Part shown: positions 10,799 through 21,837 of the stretch, piece by piece
Numbering within the stretch: the first letter of the stretch is position 1
Layout of the letters: the number at the start of each line of letters is the position of its first letter
Position numbers and translations under genes: made by a program
DNA from: Cryptomeria japonica
Lineage: Eukaryota > Streptophyta > Pinopsida > Cupressales > Cupressaceae
Assembly (NCBI RefSeq): GCF_030272615.1
Contig: NC_081409.1
Location: 655,002,468-655,066,467, forward strand
Length of the DNA stretch: 64,000 nucleotides
Direction: 5' to 3'
The notes under the pieces: model-generated
Told to the model about the DNA's origin: nothing
Databases searched by the model: none
Seen by the model: the letters and a program-made list of their open reading frames with translations, nothing else

Positions 10799-12793
10799 GA
10801 TAAATCCTTCAATTCATAGTGAGGCATTATGAGATTGTTGGAAGGAAGAGTTGTCACTTTTAGAGAAAGTGAGACAAGGTGATGACTTTAGATTTCCAAC
10901 CATGGCTTGGAACTGATCTATGTTCAAATTTGTAGGAAGTAACACCTCTTAGAGAGCTTGATTCAAGATTTTTTTATGAGATGGAGATAGGCGCAATAGC
11001 TCTAAGATAGATATCAGTGTGGGCATTTTATCTAATTGGTCCACAAGGTTATACTACTTTGGGATAGATGTGGTGCCTTGTGGAGCTGCTTTTATGGTAA
11101 TCTTGCCGTGACGTGTAACAAAATTGTAAGTGGAGTTAGGATTTTTCATAGTAATAGTTGCAATTTGTTCATTGGCATCGTATAGGTGATTCACAGTGTA
11201 ATTATACACTACTTCCGTATAATCAGTAGTGTCTGTGTTTCTCCCTAAAGTGGAAGGACCCCTTTGATCTTGTGATGGAAGTGGATTTTTGAACATCAGA
11301 TGATCATTGTTTGTTGTCTTTAGGTCGTGTCCTTCAATTTTGATTTCACCTTAGTCAATAAGATCCTGAATAAGATCTTTCAATCTGTGACAATTGCTTG
11401 TCTTATGCCCTTTCCCTTGATGGAAATCACAATGTTTAGTATCCCTCCACCATGAAGGTTTGACTTGATTTTCATAATTTGATGTTTTGGGTAAGGTCAC
11501 CGGATTTTGAGAAACCAACTGTCATAACACTGTTTCAATAGGTTCCCCTAAGGGAGTGTATGTTCTCTTTGGTTTAAAATTTGGCTAACGTTGTCTGGGT
11601 TCATCTTGAGATGTGATGCGGCCTTGATTTGTAGGAGCAACTATGTTATTCTTGGGTGGGGGATTCTATCCTACAAATCAGACCACAGGTTGCACACTTT
11701 TGATAGTTTTTTCATCCACAACCCCATCATTGATGATATTTTTATTTTTATTCCAGAAGTTAGGCTTGTCACTATTGAAGTGCGAGTGAGGGCCATCCTT
11801 TGGCTCATTGTAGATTTTGATAAGTCCTTTCTTGATGAGAGCCCGCTCACATTTTAAGCCTTTGGTGATCATGTCATTGAAAGAATCTATGTCTTTGACG
11901 TCTAGGTGAAATTCCATTTCTTCGTTTAAGTTGGAAATAAATATTTCCACTAGTTCTTGTTTAGGTAACATGTTTGCTAGACATTTGACGCCATCATCGT
12001 AGAAAGACTGAAAATAGTTCACCTGGTTTTTGTTTAGTGTTACATAGATCAGCCATGGTGATATCACATTCAATGTTGTGTGAGTAATGTGCTAGGAACT
12101 TTTGGATGAGTTCTTTAAATGTCCTAATGCCACTTGGTAATTGGGAAAACCATGATGTGGTTGTTCTCCCCAAGCTTTGGGGAAAAAGGCGCATGAGGTA
12201 CGTATCCTCGTATGCCACTTTGAGGCAAGCTGAATGGAATTCTCTGACATGATCGTGAGGATCTTCTTTTCCTTTGTACTTTTCAAACTTGGGTGTTTCA
12301 AACCCTCATGGAAAAGGTGGCATATGAATATTCCTATCAAAGGGATAGGGACAAATGTTTTCACACCACTATGAAGTTGTTGGGCGAGATTTTCAACTTG
12401 TTGCCACAACATCTCTATTTCATTTGGAGGAGGAGGAGGTGGTGGATTACCTTGATGAAGGTTGTATCTGGTGGGATCTCTACCTCTTTCTTCCTCATTA
12501 CGACTTTGTCATTCTGATGCTTGTCTTAGTTGTGCAACATCAAAGTCAAAGGGTAGTTTGGCTCCTTCTTGAGCAAGTCTCAAAAAGTGAGCAGCAACAT
12601 TGCTCCTGAGTATTTCGTCAAACAATCTATTAAAGAGAGGGTTGTGTTATACCCTTTCTATTGTCGCAGGAGTAGGAGTACTTGGATTTTCATCATTTGT
12701 GTTTCCTCTAAGGGCTTCTTGTAATTCATTGATATTTTCCTCCTCTTCTTCCTTAATTTCTTGTTGTCTAGACCGTGATCGGGTATGAGCCAT
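10799..12793 (-). pseudogene. Gypsy-1 gag
   Basis: The start is ATG at 12793 (MAHTRSRSRQQEIKEEEENI). A Pro-rich stretch near 12430 precedes the retrotransposon gag domain (YEDTYLMRLFPQSLGRTTTSW, KELIQKFLAHY, LCNTKQKPGE, near 12220-12030). It continues with LPKQELVEIFISNLNEEM and a knuckle near 11390-11440 of the form CDFHQGKGHKTSNC. Two frameshifts, near 12345 and 12000, move the central part into another frame and back. Stops occur near 11353, 11520 and 11585. The tail (11296-11054) leads to protease. Gag would form the particle that packages the element RNA. Confidence 0.85.
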
Positions 12794-14804
12794 TTTGTTT
12801 ATAGGTTTTTGTTGAAGTTGGGTGAAAATGATGATGAGTTATTGATGAAATGAGAGATTTATGGTTGGTGTGGTGTTTTGCATATGGATCTCTAGCACTT
12901 AAAGGTAGATGTGACCAAAGTTCTTTCTTGATATGCTTGTTGTGTTTCATAAGGTTTGATAAGGTTTAGAGAAATCTGAGATGTGTTACAGACTTAACTA
13001 CCTAGCAATGAGAGGATTCACTCATAGACTAGTTTTAACTTGCGTAGAGATGTCTCTTAGGATGAGCTTATCCTAGATGTAGAGACACTCTAAAAAGTGA
13101 TGTTTTTGTGTTTGATTCAAGAAACATCTAAAGAGAACTTAGGACAAGAACCTCTTAATATTTTGAGAGTTGAAATGGAGTGATGATGTGAATGTAGGAA
13201 TGAATGAAATGTTTAACTTCAATAAAAGCTTTGTGTCACATATGGGACAAATTCTTCTTCTTCTCTTTCAGGAGTTGGTGGTTCTTCTCGAGCTACGTTA
13301 TATGTGATGCAAATATCTGGAAAGAAGTCAAGATTGATCTTGCCTCCTTTGTTTTTGTGTTAACTCAAAGCACGATATTGCATAAAAGCTCGGTGGTTTA
13401 ATGACTCTTGATCAAACTCGTTTGATTTCCCTTGAGATAGAGATGCATGCGACGTAGAAAAGATCTATTCGAGACAAAGATTTGTCTATTAAGATAGAAG
13501 AATTTCCTCTTTTTGATAAGAGCCTTTGAGCTCAATGGCCTTTTCTTCAAGTTGATGTGTTGATGAAGATTCTTCTTTCTCAAGATGTGAAGAATGGTCA
13601 TATAGTTTGATACTCTTGCTCTTCATTTTTGATGTTTTGTTGGTATTTTGAAAAATGTTTATGTTGGATGAATACTTGTTTTGGATTTTGGATTTTATGA
13701 TGTTTCTTTGACAAGAAAACAAAGCAAGCACACAAACACAAGAATGTTGCCTCAAAAAGGCACAAATAAGTATGGGTTTACATCAACCCAATCTTTGGAC
13801 TTTTTATGACCCTTTCCTTTAGATGTATTTTAAGGTATTTTTTCAAAGCCTAAATTTGGCTCAATTTGCACTGGTCTTGACTCAAAATGAAAACACTTCA
13901 ATCACTTTTTATCCCTAAGGTCAAATGTCCAGTTGCGATAAATTTAGCCCACATCTTGATATTTCTTCGACTTTGGTACTACATACCTTATGAATCCTGC
14001 CATGGTAGGTAAGGATGTGATATACTAAGTCTTGCATGAGCGTAACAAATAGATGATCCCTATGATGGGGGAGTCACCACTTTTATCGGGCTACAAGTAA
14101 CCTTTCAAAAAGCTATGTTTCTACTCAAGGAAATATGTATGGTGAGTATCTTGGGAGCAAAACCATCTATGCTCTTGCACTAAATTTATCACAAATATCC
14201 TCAATCAATAGAATGGGTGGGATACTACTTAAAGGTGTTTAGTAATGTTCGATGTTTTTGGACATAAGTTCATTCTACAGTGACTCACTTAAGAGCCTTG
14301 TAACTTGTGGTGGGGCCCATTTGTCCTTTCAGCAAGTTACACTGTAGGAAAAGCTATACCCAAGGCTACAACTTTTGCTCTCACCTGATTTCTATAGCGG
14401 CTCGAAGGATTTACCGCACGAGGTCATTCCCAAGAGTGATCGATCTCTTGGCAGGCCTCTCTTAAAAAGATAAAACTTGAGTGTTAGTAACACTTTTCTC
14501 TTGCACCTAGGACTATGAGAGCCAAGGGAGAGGATAGTGTGTGTTAGAAGTAGGACCACTCGACAAACTCTTTTGCACAAGTGTGCCAAACATGAAATGC
14601 ACTTGTTCTTTTTAATTTGTCATTGCAATGATGTTTTATCTATTTGGAGATGTTTCTCCAACAATCATGATGTTCTTTTTAACTTCAAAGGCAATATGTT
14701 TGAGTAAACTAGAATTTAAAATCTTGGTCAACTTAATGAAAAACACATTTGCATGAAGTAAAATCATTTTGAGAATAAATTTGACAAATTTAGGATTCTT
14801 TTTA

Positions 14805-15080
14805 ACTTGCACAAAACGAAGTGTTGATTGTGAATTTTAGTTTGATGCAAGAAATTAAATTTGTTTTGTTTTGTTTTAAGCACCAAAATAGAGTGTATTC
14901 CTAACTTGCAATGAAAGCAAATTTGTGTTGTTGAGTTTTAGAGCACCAAAACAAAATGGATCCTAACTTGCAAGAAATTAAATTTTGTGTTGTTGAGTTT
15001 TAGAGAACCAAAACAAAATGGATCCTAACTTGCAAAAAATGAAATTTGTTTTTTTGTAAATTTTAGAGCACCAAATGAAA
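14805..15080. repeat. 62-bp tandem repeat in gypsy-1 leader
   Basis: About four imperfect units. The shared core CCTAACTTGCA occurs at about 14900, 14962 and 15024 (spacing 62), followed by a T/G-rich stretch and TTTTAGAGCACCAAA. A weaker unit precedes them near 14810. Confidence 0.85.
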
Positions 15081-15234
15081 GTTTTTTATTTTAAATAACA
15101 AATGGGGTTAGTTTAAAACCTACACATGAAGCAAATAGTTAGGAAAATCTAAATATATGGTGGGCTCCTACAAGCCTAATAAAATTTATTTTCTTGGTTA
15201 CATGACCTTTTTTACAACATTTTGTTACAATATC

Positions 15235-15475
15235 GCTACTCTGTGTGCAAATAGAAGCACTACTTAACACAAACACGCTAAAATGAAGACAAAAGCGCTA
15301 AAATCAAAATTTTAACAGCAAAAACAAGTGCACTAAAACATGGACAAATGCACTACTTAAGCCTCAAAAGCACTAATATACAGACAATAGTGCTATTGTA
15401 AATACAATAGTGCTAGAATATCAAATTTCAATAGTGCTAAAACGCGATCAAAAGCACCAAAGCACAACCTGTGTG
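15235..15475. repeat. Degenerate short repeat (AGTGCTA/GCGCTA) near gypsy-1 PBS
   Basis: Roughly ten spaced copies of a motif like CACTAA, GTGCTA or GCGCTAAAA, separated by 15-30 bases of A-rich sequence with ACAAA or CAGACAA words. It lies within 100-300 bases of the PBS. Confidence 0.6.
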
Positions 15476-15536
15476 TCAAGCTAAACAGTCAAAAGTTAGT
15501 TTTTGAAAACAAAAAAAAAAGTTGTTGGGTGTTTGA

Positions 15537-15554
15537 TTCATGTTGGGTTCACCA
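15537..15554 (-). promoter_or_regulatory. Gypsy-1 primer binding site
   Basis: On the minus strand the sequence two bases inside the LTR is TGGTGAACCCAACATGAA. TGG is the expected complement of a tRNA CCA end. I cannot name the tRNA with confidence. Confidence 0.55.
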
Positions 15555-15556
15555 AA

Positions 15557-17001
15557 TGATGCTCTGCAAAATGGGGCAAATGTTAGACTAAAGCCTGTGG
15601 TCATATAACACACAAAAATATAAGAAATTGTTAATGTTAATCAACCAAAAACTATTCTAAGAAGACATATCAAAAGAGAGACTAAAAACATGATAAAGGA
15701 TTTAACTATGGAAGTCAATACCACAAGACATCTCCAAATGCCTTTTAACATGCTCTTAGCTCCTTCTCCTTTGTTCCTCTCCTCTCCAAGTTCCAAATTA
15801 GTGTAGCTCTCAGCATCTTTTTGCACTATGGATGCTTATGGAGGTTCAAGATTGAAAATGCTTATAACTTATGATATGCAAGTGTAAAATAAGCTAGATA
15901 TGAGATGCTATGAAATGAACTAAGATTTATTTTAGTCCAAAATGATAATATATGTGATTTATGCTAAACGCTCTCTAAAATTCACTATAGATTAAATGCA
16001 TACAAGTTTTCAGGATCTGGTTTATGAAGAAATGGGCTCTATTTATAGGAAAAATGGAGAAATGGATGGTTGAGATTGAGTAATCTCAACAAGGGTTAGG
16101 ATTGAAGGATATTCAATCCATGTGAGGGTTTTCAACCCAATCCCAGGATGACAAGTGTCAACATGAGAGGGGTTGAGAGGAGAGCGAATAAGCATTAAAT
16201 GTTTGACACGACCTGAGATTTAACTTGGGAGTTAAGGTCAAGGTTTGGTTGAATGAATAAATTCATTATCCAAAGAATAATGGTTTTATCCAATGGGTAA
16301 ATTCTTGTGCAAAGGTTAAAGGGATAACCATGGTCAAAGCAATAAATACTTGAGGAGACACATGGGTCACATGAAGGTTGAGTTAGGGGTTAACCATAAA
16401 TGGTCATGTAAGAACCATTAATGATCATGTAAGAGCCATTAGTGGTTTGGAAGACTTTAGAGGTTAGCTTGTTGAACACATAAAGCATTAAATGCTTTTC
16501 AAAGACTTTGCAGTCTTTGAGAAGTGACTTCAAGTTGCTTAGGATTGTGACAATAATTAGGGGATGGATTAGGTTAATTAGGAAGGGATTAGAAGAATCT
16601 AGAAGGGGGTTTAGGAATGCAAGTGGATTTGGTGGGTGAGGAAAAATAGGATTTTATTAAAAATAAAAATTCATTTATTTCAATAAATGTGTGCAAGTTG
16701 CATTTGTAGGAAAATGCAAGTGGGGGGGGGATTTAATGATTTAAATAATTGTTTTATTTAATTTATTTAAAAGAGGAAAAGGGGATTAAATTGAATAAAT
16801 AAGATTTATTCATTTAATTGATTTGTGAATTTGGTATAATGAATTAATTAAAATTAATTGAATAATTTATTTAATTAATAGGTGAATGTTTGAAGATGAA
16901 TTAATTAAATATTAATTTAATTAACTGAAAGCTAGTGGATTTTTAATCAAATAAATAGCAAATATTTATTTAATTAAGCTAGACAGATTTATGTGACTAC
17001 A
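15557..17001 (-). repeat. Gypsy-1 5' LTR
   Basis: About 1445 bp, on the plus strand from TGATGCTCTGC to GTGACTACA, which gives TGTAGTCAC...GCATCA on the minus strand. The inner edge is set by the PBS. The outer edge is where the sequence changes to the copia-type LTR of NA1. It is AT-rich toward the outer end, with runs of TTAATTAAAT. The second LTR is outside the window, so the ends rest on motif and context only. Confidence 0.65.
16040..16047 (-). promoter_or_regulatory. TATA box of gypsy-1 LTR promoter
   Basis: TATAAATA on the minus strand in the context CCTATAAATAGAGCCC, a strong plant TATA match in mid LTR. It implies a U3/R border about 30 bases further along the minus strand. Confidence 0.7.
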
Positions 17002-17551
17002 GTTATGTTCTATGGATTGAAAGTGGATCTTATCAGACACTGACGGTGTTACATGAGGATCTTTTGACTGTTGTTATCCTAATAGTTGCAATAGTAAAAT
17101 CCCCTCACTGGGTAGGTCCTAAAAGGCCTTAAACTTGTAAATCCCCTAACAGGGTAGCTCTCAAACAGAGTGGTAAATCCTCTCATGGGGTAGATCCTAA
17201 TAGGTCTTAGCTCTTAATAGGGCTTATCTTTGAAATCCCTTAACCAAGTGACTCTTAAGTGGGCTTTCTCCTAAGAGGGCATCATACTTGTAAGACCTTA
17301 ACTGGTCAAGATTTCTATTCTGCAGATAGTGATCTTGTGGGTACTAACTCCCACTGTTGTTTTTCCCTTTTGGGTTTTCCACGTATAAATTTATTGTGTT
17401 ATGTGTAATTTACTTTATTGGGTGATTCCATATGTGGTGATATTTCTTATATGCCTATTGAGTTTTAAGTTGGTAAAGTTGATAATTAGATTTTTATTGT
17501 TCTTACTTGCATTGATTCACCCCCCCCTCACAGTGCCTTGTAAGTTCATCA
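17002..17551 (+). repeat. NA1 5' LTR, inner part
   Basis: The last 550 bp of the LTR, ending TAAGTTCATCA two bases before the PBS. It lacks the TGTTGGCATTTG start seen in its 3' LTR at 56350, so the rest should lie left of gypsy-1. It contains about five copies of a 36-58 bp spaced module (AAATCCCCTAACAGGGTAG, at 17097, 17139, 17175, 17233 and near 17290) and the C-run hairpin near 17513-17536. Confidence 0.75.
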
Positions 17552-17553
17552 AT

Positions 17554-17567
17554 TGGTATTAGAGCCT
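17554..17567 (+). promoter_or_regulatory. NA1 primer binding site
   Basis: TGGTATTAGAGCC, the initiator-Met-type PBS with T in place of C at position 7, the same variant as copia-D. Confidence 0.85.
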
Positions 17568-17619
17568 AAATTCCTTAAGGATTAACCGCTTGGAAGGAAT
17601 CCGAAATCCTAAGGAAAAT

Positions 17620-18427
17620 ATGGGGGAAAGAATGAGTTATAAAGAGATGGCTAGGGAACTTGTAGAAACCAAGGAAGACCTAGAAACATTGAGAGGCAAG
17701 TATAAGGCTTCACTTGCTAAAAGAAAAGAGCTATATGAACAATTGTTGGAGATCTCTAAAAAAATCTCTTTAGATGAAGCAAACATAGATGCATTGGTTG
17801 AAGTAGTGGAGAAACTGAATGGTAAGAAGGCTAACCTAATAAGAGAGCTTGAAGCCCTTACAATCTGGATGAGTCAAGAACTTGAAGCTAAAAGGAAGGT
17901 TGAGGATCATATTAGAGATAAAAAGAATGGAATCTTTAAGATTAAGAAGGAAATTCAACTTTGTATGAACATTGGCATGAGGAGAAAGAACAAAAAGAAG
18001 GAATATAGTCAGATCTTGATATGGAAATGTCTCTTAGAGAGACGCTTATCAAAAGAAATCAATATCTTACAGAGGAACTTGTTGAGGCAAATGAGTAGCT
18101 TACAAAGTTCAACAAAAGTTCTTCTATGGTTGATGAATAGATCCAATCTCAAAGGATGAAAGGTGATACAAGTGGACTGGGATACTCTTTATTTGAGAAA
18201 GGTGAACCTTTTGGTACAAAGATCAACATGCACGAAGGTAAAACTGCTCCTAATATTCGGAAATCCATCGATAAGAAACCTTATAGACTTGTATGTTTCA
18301 ATTGTCATAAAACAGGACATACTGCTAATGTTTGTAGAAGTAGATCTGATGCTTATACTGGTTATAGACCTAATACTAGATATGTGCCTAGAAAATTTGA
18401 GGGATATTGTTACACATGCAACATGTG
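17620..18427 (+). pseudogene. NA1 gag-like ORF, 5' part: coiled coil plus zinc knuckle
   Basis: The ATG at 17620 opens MGERMSYKEMARELVETK, followed by a long charged helical stretch (to ~17960) with coiled-coil character. A frameshift near 17960 changes the frame (a HWHEE-type sequence continues), with in-frame stops near 18004, 18094 and 18140. A third part (18156 on) holds a good knuckle, CFNCHKTGHTANVC near 18295-18336, and the first half of another, CYTCN. Copia-D breaks it at 18426. The ORF starts only about 50 bases after the PBS and has no UBN2-type capsid domain, unlike the copia gags here. It probably binds element RNA, but a complete capsid function is doubtful. Confidence 0.7.
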
Positions 18428-20015
18428 TTAGTCCCAACCAGTGCTGAGAGGGGAAGGTTGAATCAACACTATAACAGTTTGGTCCAGATTTAACCTTAAT
18501 CAAAACTTCTATTCAGACTTAACACTTATCAGAATAAGAAACATTAATAAGAAAATGCACACATAAAATCAAACACACATGACTACTAAGATTTATCATG
18601 TGGAAACCCAAATGGGATAAAACCACGGTGTGAGTAGAAACTCACAAAATCTACACTCTTCTGGAGTACGCCTGGTGAGGAGCTATCCCTATTAGGAGAT
18701 TACAAAGAAACTATTAGGTGCCACCCAGTTAAGGGATTTCCTTTAAGGCCTGTTAGAACCTTTACCATGTTAGAGGTAGCCTTGTTAAAGGACTTAGGAT
18801 CATCATTTAAGATGTCACCCAATTAATGGATTTTACAAAGGGACCTATTAAAGTCCACCCGATTAAGGGATTTTACTATTGTAGTTATTACAAAACAAAT
18901 AGAGAGAATGATCTGCTATAATAACTACTCTTAGCTTAATTAGATCCAAATGAAGCTCTTTGGTTTGACTACAAGTTACACTTTCTCTGCACTCTATTGG
19001 TGCTCTGCATTACACTTCCTTTGCACTCTACTAGTGTTTTTCATTCTTTCTCTTCTCTTCACACTATTCGAGCTCTACACACTCTCTTTACCACTCTTCT
19101 ATTCACTTAGCAGTTCTACCCTCTTCTCACCTTGTTGGATCACCTCTCTTCAAAATTGAACTTTGCAATTTTTATGATCAATCTTTTTGGTTTTCTCCAA
19201 AAACATTTATATCATATTTTTCCAACACATACCCGTTGATTCCTCAATGAGTTTACACCTAACACTCGATAGATTTGAAATTCAAATCTTCCCACACTCT
19301 CTCTATGTGCTCTACATCAATCTCACCACCAACTCATCCTTATCTGCTTCTACAACTCAAAATTTCACCAACCTCTGGGTTGTGTTTTTTCTCTTTAATG
19401 CAAACCGGAAAATCTGCACAAATCTCACCTTAACTAGTTGTTAACTACTATAGACTTTACTAGCCATTTGTTTGATGATATCTCACCATGACTAACTCAC
19501 CTTTGGTCATCGTATCCATCTTACTGGTCATTGCTATGAGATTCGGTGGATAGCATTCTTCAACCTAAATCACCGGTTCACTGGTGTAACTCTTCATATT
19601 TTTCCACCAGTCAATGATCATCAATCAGACTGATCACCTATCTATCCAAAGGGTTTTGGTCATGCATAAGCCTACTAAAATACAATCTAAGACACCTCTT
19701 GTGACCGCATTATTATTTCATCTTCCAGTTTTAAGAAACTAGTCTCAACACCTATCGGGTTCTTGACTGACCGGTCAACTACTCTATTTATCCTTCAACC
19801 GATTAGCCTTCTACCAACATACTGCTTAAGTGTGTCAATAATCCATATTTGGGAAGCACTGAATCCTCCATACTGTTTGCAACCATGAGTAAACCATTGG
19901 GGTTTACCACACCTCCTTGCCTATGAGCTTGGCCTTATTCACCGATAAGTGTTAGTCATCAATGACAATACTAATTGATGAACTGGTTGTGCCAACACCA
20001 TTAGTTATGCCAACA
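18426..20015 (-). repeat. Copia-D 3' LTR
   Basis: This 1590-bp LTR runs from TGTTAGTCCC to TTATGCCAACA on the plus strand. At 18700-18870 it carries repeated modules of the CACCCAGTTAAGGGATTT kind, which on the element strand match the NA1 LTR module. Confidence 0.9.
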
Positions 20016-20340
20016 ATCTCCCCCTTTGGCATTGATGGCAACACTTCAAACTTCTCTTTTAGCAACCAGTTACTTTTTCTTTTGTTGTACTGATCAACTA
20101 CTCTGTTTGAATCTCCCTCTCTCACTAGCATCCATTCATGTCACATCTAACTTCATCTCCCTTCATGTTCCATCTAACTTCACTCCCCCTTTGACAACAA
20201 TGCCAAAGGTGTAGTCTAGACATGTTATTTTACATACTGCAATGGTTTCTCCCCCTAACAAGAGTAGTCCATAATAATTAATCCAAATACACAAATTTTT
20301 TAGGAAAATCATACTGGATTGATGTTTTTCCAATCTTCAC
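20016..20340 (-). promoter_or_regulatory. Copia-D 3' UTR with PPT and two further PPT-like tracts
   Basis: The tract beside the LTR is CCAAAGGGGGAGAT on the minus strand (20016-20029). Similar tracts occur at about 20181-20192 and 20247-20258. No coding sequence is visible. Confidence 0.75.
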
Positions 20341-21117
20341 TCACCTTAGAGCATGTAGGAGAATTACCCCTAGCTTACCTCTGAGATACTCAAAAGTATC
20401 CTTAGGTAGTGGTTTGGTGAATATGTCTGCAACATGTTCCTTGGTCGGCACATATTCTAGTCTAACTTCTTTGTCCTGTACTTGTTCCCTAAGATAATGA
20501 TATTTTATTACAATATTTTTGGTTTTAGAGTGCATTACCAGTATTTTTGTTATGTTGACGGCACTTGTATTGTCATAGTGTATCACCATCGGTTCAGTCA
20601 CCTTTTCTTGGATACCTTCCAAGATATACTTAATCCATACTACCTGTATACAGTTAATTGCAATAGCCACATACTATGCCTCAGTTGTGGATTGGGAGAT
20701 ACAATTATGTTTCTTGCTTGTCCATGACACAATCCTATCTCCAAGAAAGAATGCACCTCCACTAGTGCTCTTTCTGTCATCAATGTTCCCTTCCCAATCT
20801 ACATCTATGAAGACACTTAAGTTGAAATTTCCCCTATGTGGATACCAAAGACCATACTCATTAGTGACCTTAAGGTTTTTGAATATCCTCTTCACCGCCA
20901 CCATATGAGTCTCTTTTGGATTTGCAGCAAATCTAGCAACCAATCCAACTGATTGTGCTATATCCAGTCTATTGTGCATTGCATACTGCAACTTACCAAT
21001 CATGGATTGGTATAGTTTCGCATTCACTTCATTATCCTCATCATCTTTGGAAAGCTTGCAACCTGTAACCATTAGAGTTCCAATAGGTTTGGAATCTTCC
21101 ATTCCAAAGGTCTTCAA
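20341..21117 (-). pseudogene. Copia-D RNase H and end of RT
   Basis: The order is MKTFGMEDSKPIGTLMVTG, LYQSMIGKLQYAMHNRLDIA, FIDVDWEGNIDDRKSTSGGA, RIVSWTSKKHNCISQSTTEA, then INCIQVVWIKYILEG, IHYDNTSAVNITKI and KEHVADIFTKPLPK. These are the usual copia RNase H blocks, with DVDW and YDN carrying the acidic residues. One stop near 20673 splits the two parts in the same frame. The C-terminus is GVILLHALR at 20341. Confidence 0.9.
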
Positions 21118-21837
21118 TATTTCCCTTATATATTTGATCTAGCTAATGAATATACCATTCTTTAGCTAAGAAATTTGCAGACCAATGAAGAATTGTATTT
21201 CACCTATCATAAACATTTCAAATTCTTTCTTCATTTCTTCTACAAAACCCTTGCTTGTTTCATCATCTCCTCCAAACATGATGTCATCTACAAAATCTTT
21301 GTAATTAGATGTTTTCCTTCTTTTCCATTCTTCAAATACAAGTTATTGTTGTCACTGGTTCTCGTGAACCCTATACTTATTAGGTATGAGTGCAGCCTCT
21401 CATACCAAGCTCTTGGTGCTTGTTTTAGCCGATACAAAGCCTTTTTTATCTTACATACCATATCTCTTCCATCTTTTGAAGCAAACCCCTCTGGTTTCTC
21501 AATGTACACTTCTTCCTCTAGAAAATCAGTCAAGAATGTTGATTTGACATCCATTTGATAGACCTTAAACTTCTTGTAAGCAACATAAGCAAGCAAGATT
21601 CTGACCCCTTCCAGTCTGGCCACCGGTGCAAAGGTCTCTCCATAATCCAAACCTTCTTCTTATGCATACCCTTTGCAGACTAACCTTGCTTTATTTCTTA
21701 CTACTTGATCAGTTTCGTCCATTTTTTTTCTAGAACACCCACTTGGTGCCTATCATATTTTTGTTCTCCGGTCTAGGCACAAGGGTCCAAATTTCATTTT
21801 TCTCAATCTACTCTAGTTATTCATCCATAGCCTTGAT
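21118..21837 (-). pseudogene. Copia-D reverse transcriptase
   Basis: Blocks [58 protein letters not shown] and DNNNLYLKNGKEGKH lie at 21650-21288. The VDD-type catalytic motif, expected next near 21270-21300, falls in a shifted frame (a DDIMFGG-like reading is present), and the following part to 21118 has many stops. The front end (21651-21837, NTW..VPRPENK..) is also broken. The domain is clear but dead. Confidence 0.85.

Larger units (their letters stand above)
12794..15536 (-). other. Gypsy-1 5' leader between PBS and gag
   Basis: This stretch of 2.7 kb has no convincing coding sequence. Short open frames (for example 13755-13489) show no recognisable domain. It contains a 62-bp tandem repeat and a degenerate short repeat, listed separately. 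Long leaders are usual in Tat/Ogre elements. Confidence 0.7.
1..17001 (-). mobile_element. Gypsy-1: Tat/Ogre-like Ty3/gypsy LTR retrotransposon, left end outside window
   Basis: Reading leftward on the minus strand the order is 5' LTR (15557-17001), PBS, 2.7-kb leader, gag, protease, G-patch linker, reverse transcriptase, RNase H and a second (archaeal-type) RNase H running off the window. The extra RNase H and a gag knuckle of the form CxFHxxxGHxTxxC are known marks of the Tat/Ogre group. Integrase and the 3' LTR lie to the left, outside the window. Copia-A splits the element between protease and G-patch. Its right edge abuts a partial copia-type LTR, so it probably lies inside the NA1 5' LTR; the target duplication cannot be checked here. 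Confidence 0.85.

Noticed and set aside
13204-13755. Small open frames in the gypsy-1 leader (both strands)
   Set aside because: No domain, no start context and no matching frame in the gypsy-2 leader.
17386-17392. TATAAAT in the NA1 5' LTR as its TATA box
   Set aside because: Too close to the LTR end. The homologous place in copia-B lacks TATA and lies well downstream of its likely transcription start.
18950-19444. Plus-strand frames rich in Leu, Phe and Ser in copia-D LTRs (also at 50592-51096)
   Set aside because: They lie wholly in LTR sequence and run opposite to the element's transcription. They recur simply because the LTR is repeated.
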